A stretch of DNA of 64,000 nucleotides, from positions 1-64,000 of the forward strand of contig NZ_NESC01000004.1 in the NCBI RefSeq assembly GCF_003063575.1, read 5' to 3'. The notes under the pieces are model-generated. The model saw only the letters and a list, made by a program, of their open reading frames with translations. It ran no database searches and was not told where the DNA came from. A program made the translations under genes and the position numbers. This stretch comes from Limnohabitans sp. Jir72. Its GTDB lineage: Bacteria > Pseudomonadota > Gammaproteobacteria > Burkholderiales > Burkholderiaceae_C. Every line of letters begins with the position of its first letter. Within the stretch, counting starts at the first letter, position 1. Below are positions 62,495-64,000 of the stretch, in pieces.

Positions 62495-63634
62495 TCAACG
62501 AACCACAGCGATTTGGTCGCGCTTGCCGGCCTTGTAGCTGTACAAGGTCAATGCGCCATTTTTGATGTCACCCTTTTCATCGAAGGTGATGTTGCCAGTG
62601 ACGCCCTTGTAGCCATTGGTCTTGGCCAAGGCGGGCAGGTATTTCGCTGGATCGGCCGAATTGGCACGCACCATGGCATCCACCATCACGTTGACGGCGT
62701 CGTACACATAGGGTGCATAGACCTGCACGTCGGCATTGAAGCGCTTTTTGAAGCGGGCGGTGAAGTCTTCCATGCCCTTTTTCTGCTGGCCTTCGACGCC
62801 ACCTGCTTCGGCGCAAACAACTTGGCCATCGGCCATGGCGTCGCCCGCCAACTTGGCCAGCTCGGAGGTGCAAATGCCATCACCACCCATGAACTTGGCA
62901 TTGATGCCCAGCGACTTCATCTGGCGCAGCATCGGGCCAGCCACAGCGTCCATGCCACCGAAGAACACCACATCGGGTTTCTTGGCTTTCAGCGTGGTCA
63001 AAATCGCCATGAAATCGGTGGCTTTGTCGGTGGTGAACTCGTGACCCACCAAGGTGCCGCCAGCGGCCTTGACGGCTTTTTCAAACTCTTCGGCCACACC
63101 TTGGCCATAGGCTGTGCGGTCATCGATCACTGCAATGGATTTACCCTTAACTGTCTTGACCGCATAGCGGCCCAAGGTGCCGCCCAAGTGAACGTCATCG
63201 GCCACCACGCGGAAAGTGGTCTTGTAACCGTTGCGCGTGAATTTGGGGTTGGTTGCCGATGGGGAGATCTGAGGGATACCCGCTTCGCTGTAAATCTTGG
63301 AAGCCGGAATCGATGTGCCGGAATTCAGGTGCCCCACCACGCCATTGACTTTGGAGTCCACGAGTTTTTGTGCGGCAGCAGTCCCTTGCTTGGGGTCGCC
63401 TGCATCGTCTTCGGTCACCAGCTCCAGCTTGACCGCTTGGCCAGCGATCTTGACGCCCTTGGCATTGAGCTCTTCAATGGCCAAACGTGCGCCGTTTTCG
63501 TTGTCCTTGCCCAAGTGGGCGATGGCACCGCTGACCGGGCCGACGTGACCGATCTTGACCACTTGCTGCGCCATGGCTTGTGACGCACCCAAAGCAACGA
63601 TCGCCCAACAGACTTTTTTCATTTTGATTTTCAT
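62495..63634 (-). CDS. Branched-chain amino-acid ABC transporter substrate-binding protein (LivK-like)
   Basis: A 379-residue periplasmic type I binding protein. The signal ends SQAMAQ, followed by VVKIGHVGPVSGAIAHLGKDNENGARLAIEELNAKG, the Leu/Ile/Val-binding signature; GHLNSGTSIPASKIY and DDRTAYGQGVAEEF are further family segments. A LivF-type ATPase gene lies 93 bp upstream, so it is part of a Liv operon continuing past the window. Ligand specificity is not certain. Confidence 0.94.
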   Translation of the reverse strand: MKIKMKKVCWAIVALGASQAMAQQVVKIGHVGPVSGAIAHLGKDNENGARLAIEELNAKGVKIAGQAVKLELVTEDDAGDPKQGTAAAQKLVDSKVNGVVGHLNSGTSIPASKIYSEAGIPQISPSATNPKFTRNGYKTTFRVVADDVHLGGTLGRYAVKTVKGKSIAVIDDRTAYGQGVAEEFEKAVKAAGGTLVGHEFTTDKATDFMAILTTLKAKKPDVVFFGGMDAVAGPMLRQMKSLGINAKFMGGDGICTSELAKLAGDAMADGQVVCAEAGGVEGQQKKGMEDFTARFKKRFNADVQVYAPYVYDAVNVMVDAMVRANSADPAKYLPALAKTNGYKGVTGNITFDEKGDIKNGALTLYSYKAGKRDQIAVVR

Positions 63635-63727
63635 GTCATCTCCCTGAGAGTTTGAGGTGAGCATCCCCGCTTGGAAAAACCAAGCACAGTACCCGGGCCA
63701 GGCACCCACCTTGGAAGCCCATTCAAA

Positions 63728-64000
63728 TCACTCGCCCAGATATGCGGCCCTCACCTTGGGGTCCTGGAGCATGTCCTTGCCCACACCGGTCATGGTGATG
63801 AGGCCAGAGTCCATCACATAACCCCGGTCGGCAATGGCCAAGGCGCGGCTGGCGTTCTGCTCCACCAGCAGCACCGTGACGCCTTGGGCGTACACATCAC
63901 GCACCACCTCGAAAATCTTGTCGACCATGATGGGCGACAAGCCCATGGACGGCTCGTCCAGCAGCAAGACTTTGGGGCGGCTCATCAGGGCACGGCCCAT
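63728..64000 (-). CDS. livF: Branched-chain amino-acid ABC transporter ATPase LivF, C-terminal part
   Basis: Ninety residues are visible. LLLDEPSMGLSPIMVDKIFEV contains Walker B and the D-loop, VTVLLVEQNASRALAIADRGYVMDSG holds the switch region, and the ending VRAAYLGE is the LivF hallmark. The Walker A part lies beyond the right edge, and the ATG at the edge is an internal methionine. It precedes the livK-like gene. Confidence 0.93.
   Translation of the reverse strand: MGRALMSRPKVLLLDEPSMGLSPIMVDKIFEVVRDVYAQGVTVLLVEQNASRALAIADRGYVMDSGLITMTGVGKDMLQDPKVRAAYLGE

Noticed and set aside
1-64000. Prophage, insertion sequence or defence island
   Set aside because: No transposase, integrase, phage structural, restriction or toxin-antitoxin gene could be found; the only secretion-related weapon is the T6SS payload module at the left edge.

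Overview
The window is about 60% G+C and reads as a chromosomal segment of a facultatively chemolithoautotrophic betaproteobacterium, most likely in the Comamonadaceae (Limnohabitans/Rhodoferax-like). This placement rests on the gene families present: form II RuBisCO with CbbQ/CbbO, a complete Sox thiosulfate-oxidation system, Bug-type tricarboxylate-binding proteins and an Omp32-like porin. It is an inference from protein character, not from a database search.

Layout. (1) 1-6.3 kb: a type VI secretion payload module, with vgrG cut by the left edge, a phospholipase D effector of Tle5 type and a Sel1-repeat membrane-anchored protein that is probably its immunity partner. It is followed by the 3' remnant of a glutathione S-transferase gene. 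(2) 6.3-19.5 kb: housekeeping genes (PACE efflux pump, queF, yaaA, truC, an Old Yellow Enzyme, a Bug receptor, DUF3501 plus rubrerythrin, valS, galU, tusA-like, NUDIX, cysM, tRNA-Leu(CAA), an exported protein). Several REP/REPIN palindromes lie between them. (3) 19.6-35.3 kb: a Calvin-Benson-Bassham block. On the minus strand are cbbM-cbbQ-cbbO and then cbbY-rpe-fbp-prk-tkt-gph, followed by gap-pgk-fba; cbbR is divergent from cbbM. An identical bipartite motif lies upstream of both cbbM and cbbY, so CbbR probably drives both transcription units. (4) 35.3-57.7 kb: a sulfur-oxidation block with an SQR-like flavoprotein, a rhodanese/DUF4395 group, soxR-CDYZAXB, a FadL-type porin, a DUF302 lipoprotein, several c-type cytochromes, rhodaneses, a methyltransferase, a Crp/Fnr regulator, a SoxW-like thioredoxin, two YeeE/YedE thiosulfate-type transporters, and a second ArsR-DsrE-cytochrome-flavocytochrome operon. 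(5) 57.7-64 kb: an Hsp15-like protein, an SDR protein, a ferredoxin reductase, a second Bug receptor, a porin, and the start of a Liv-type branched-chain amino-acid transporter that runs off the right edge.

How it works together: electrons from sulfide and thiosulfate (SQR, Sox, flavocytochrome c) enter the respiratory chain and fuel CO2 fixation by the adjacent Calvin cycle. Putative regulatory sites tie the sulfur genes together. There are two exact FNR boxes (TTGATNNNNATCAA), upstream of the SQR-like gene and of an exported rhodanese, and two near matches upstream of a YeeE gene and the DUF302 gene. Inverted repeats lie in front of both ArsR-type regulator genes and one YeeE gene. Hairpin terminators inside the sox operons suggest graded expression. 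No CRISPR array, prophage, insertion sequence or rRNA was seen. I found no clearly new multi-gene system; the most interesting signals are regulatory architecture, REPIN elements and a palindromic insertion in valS.
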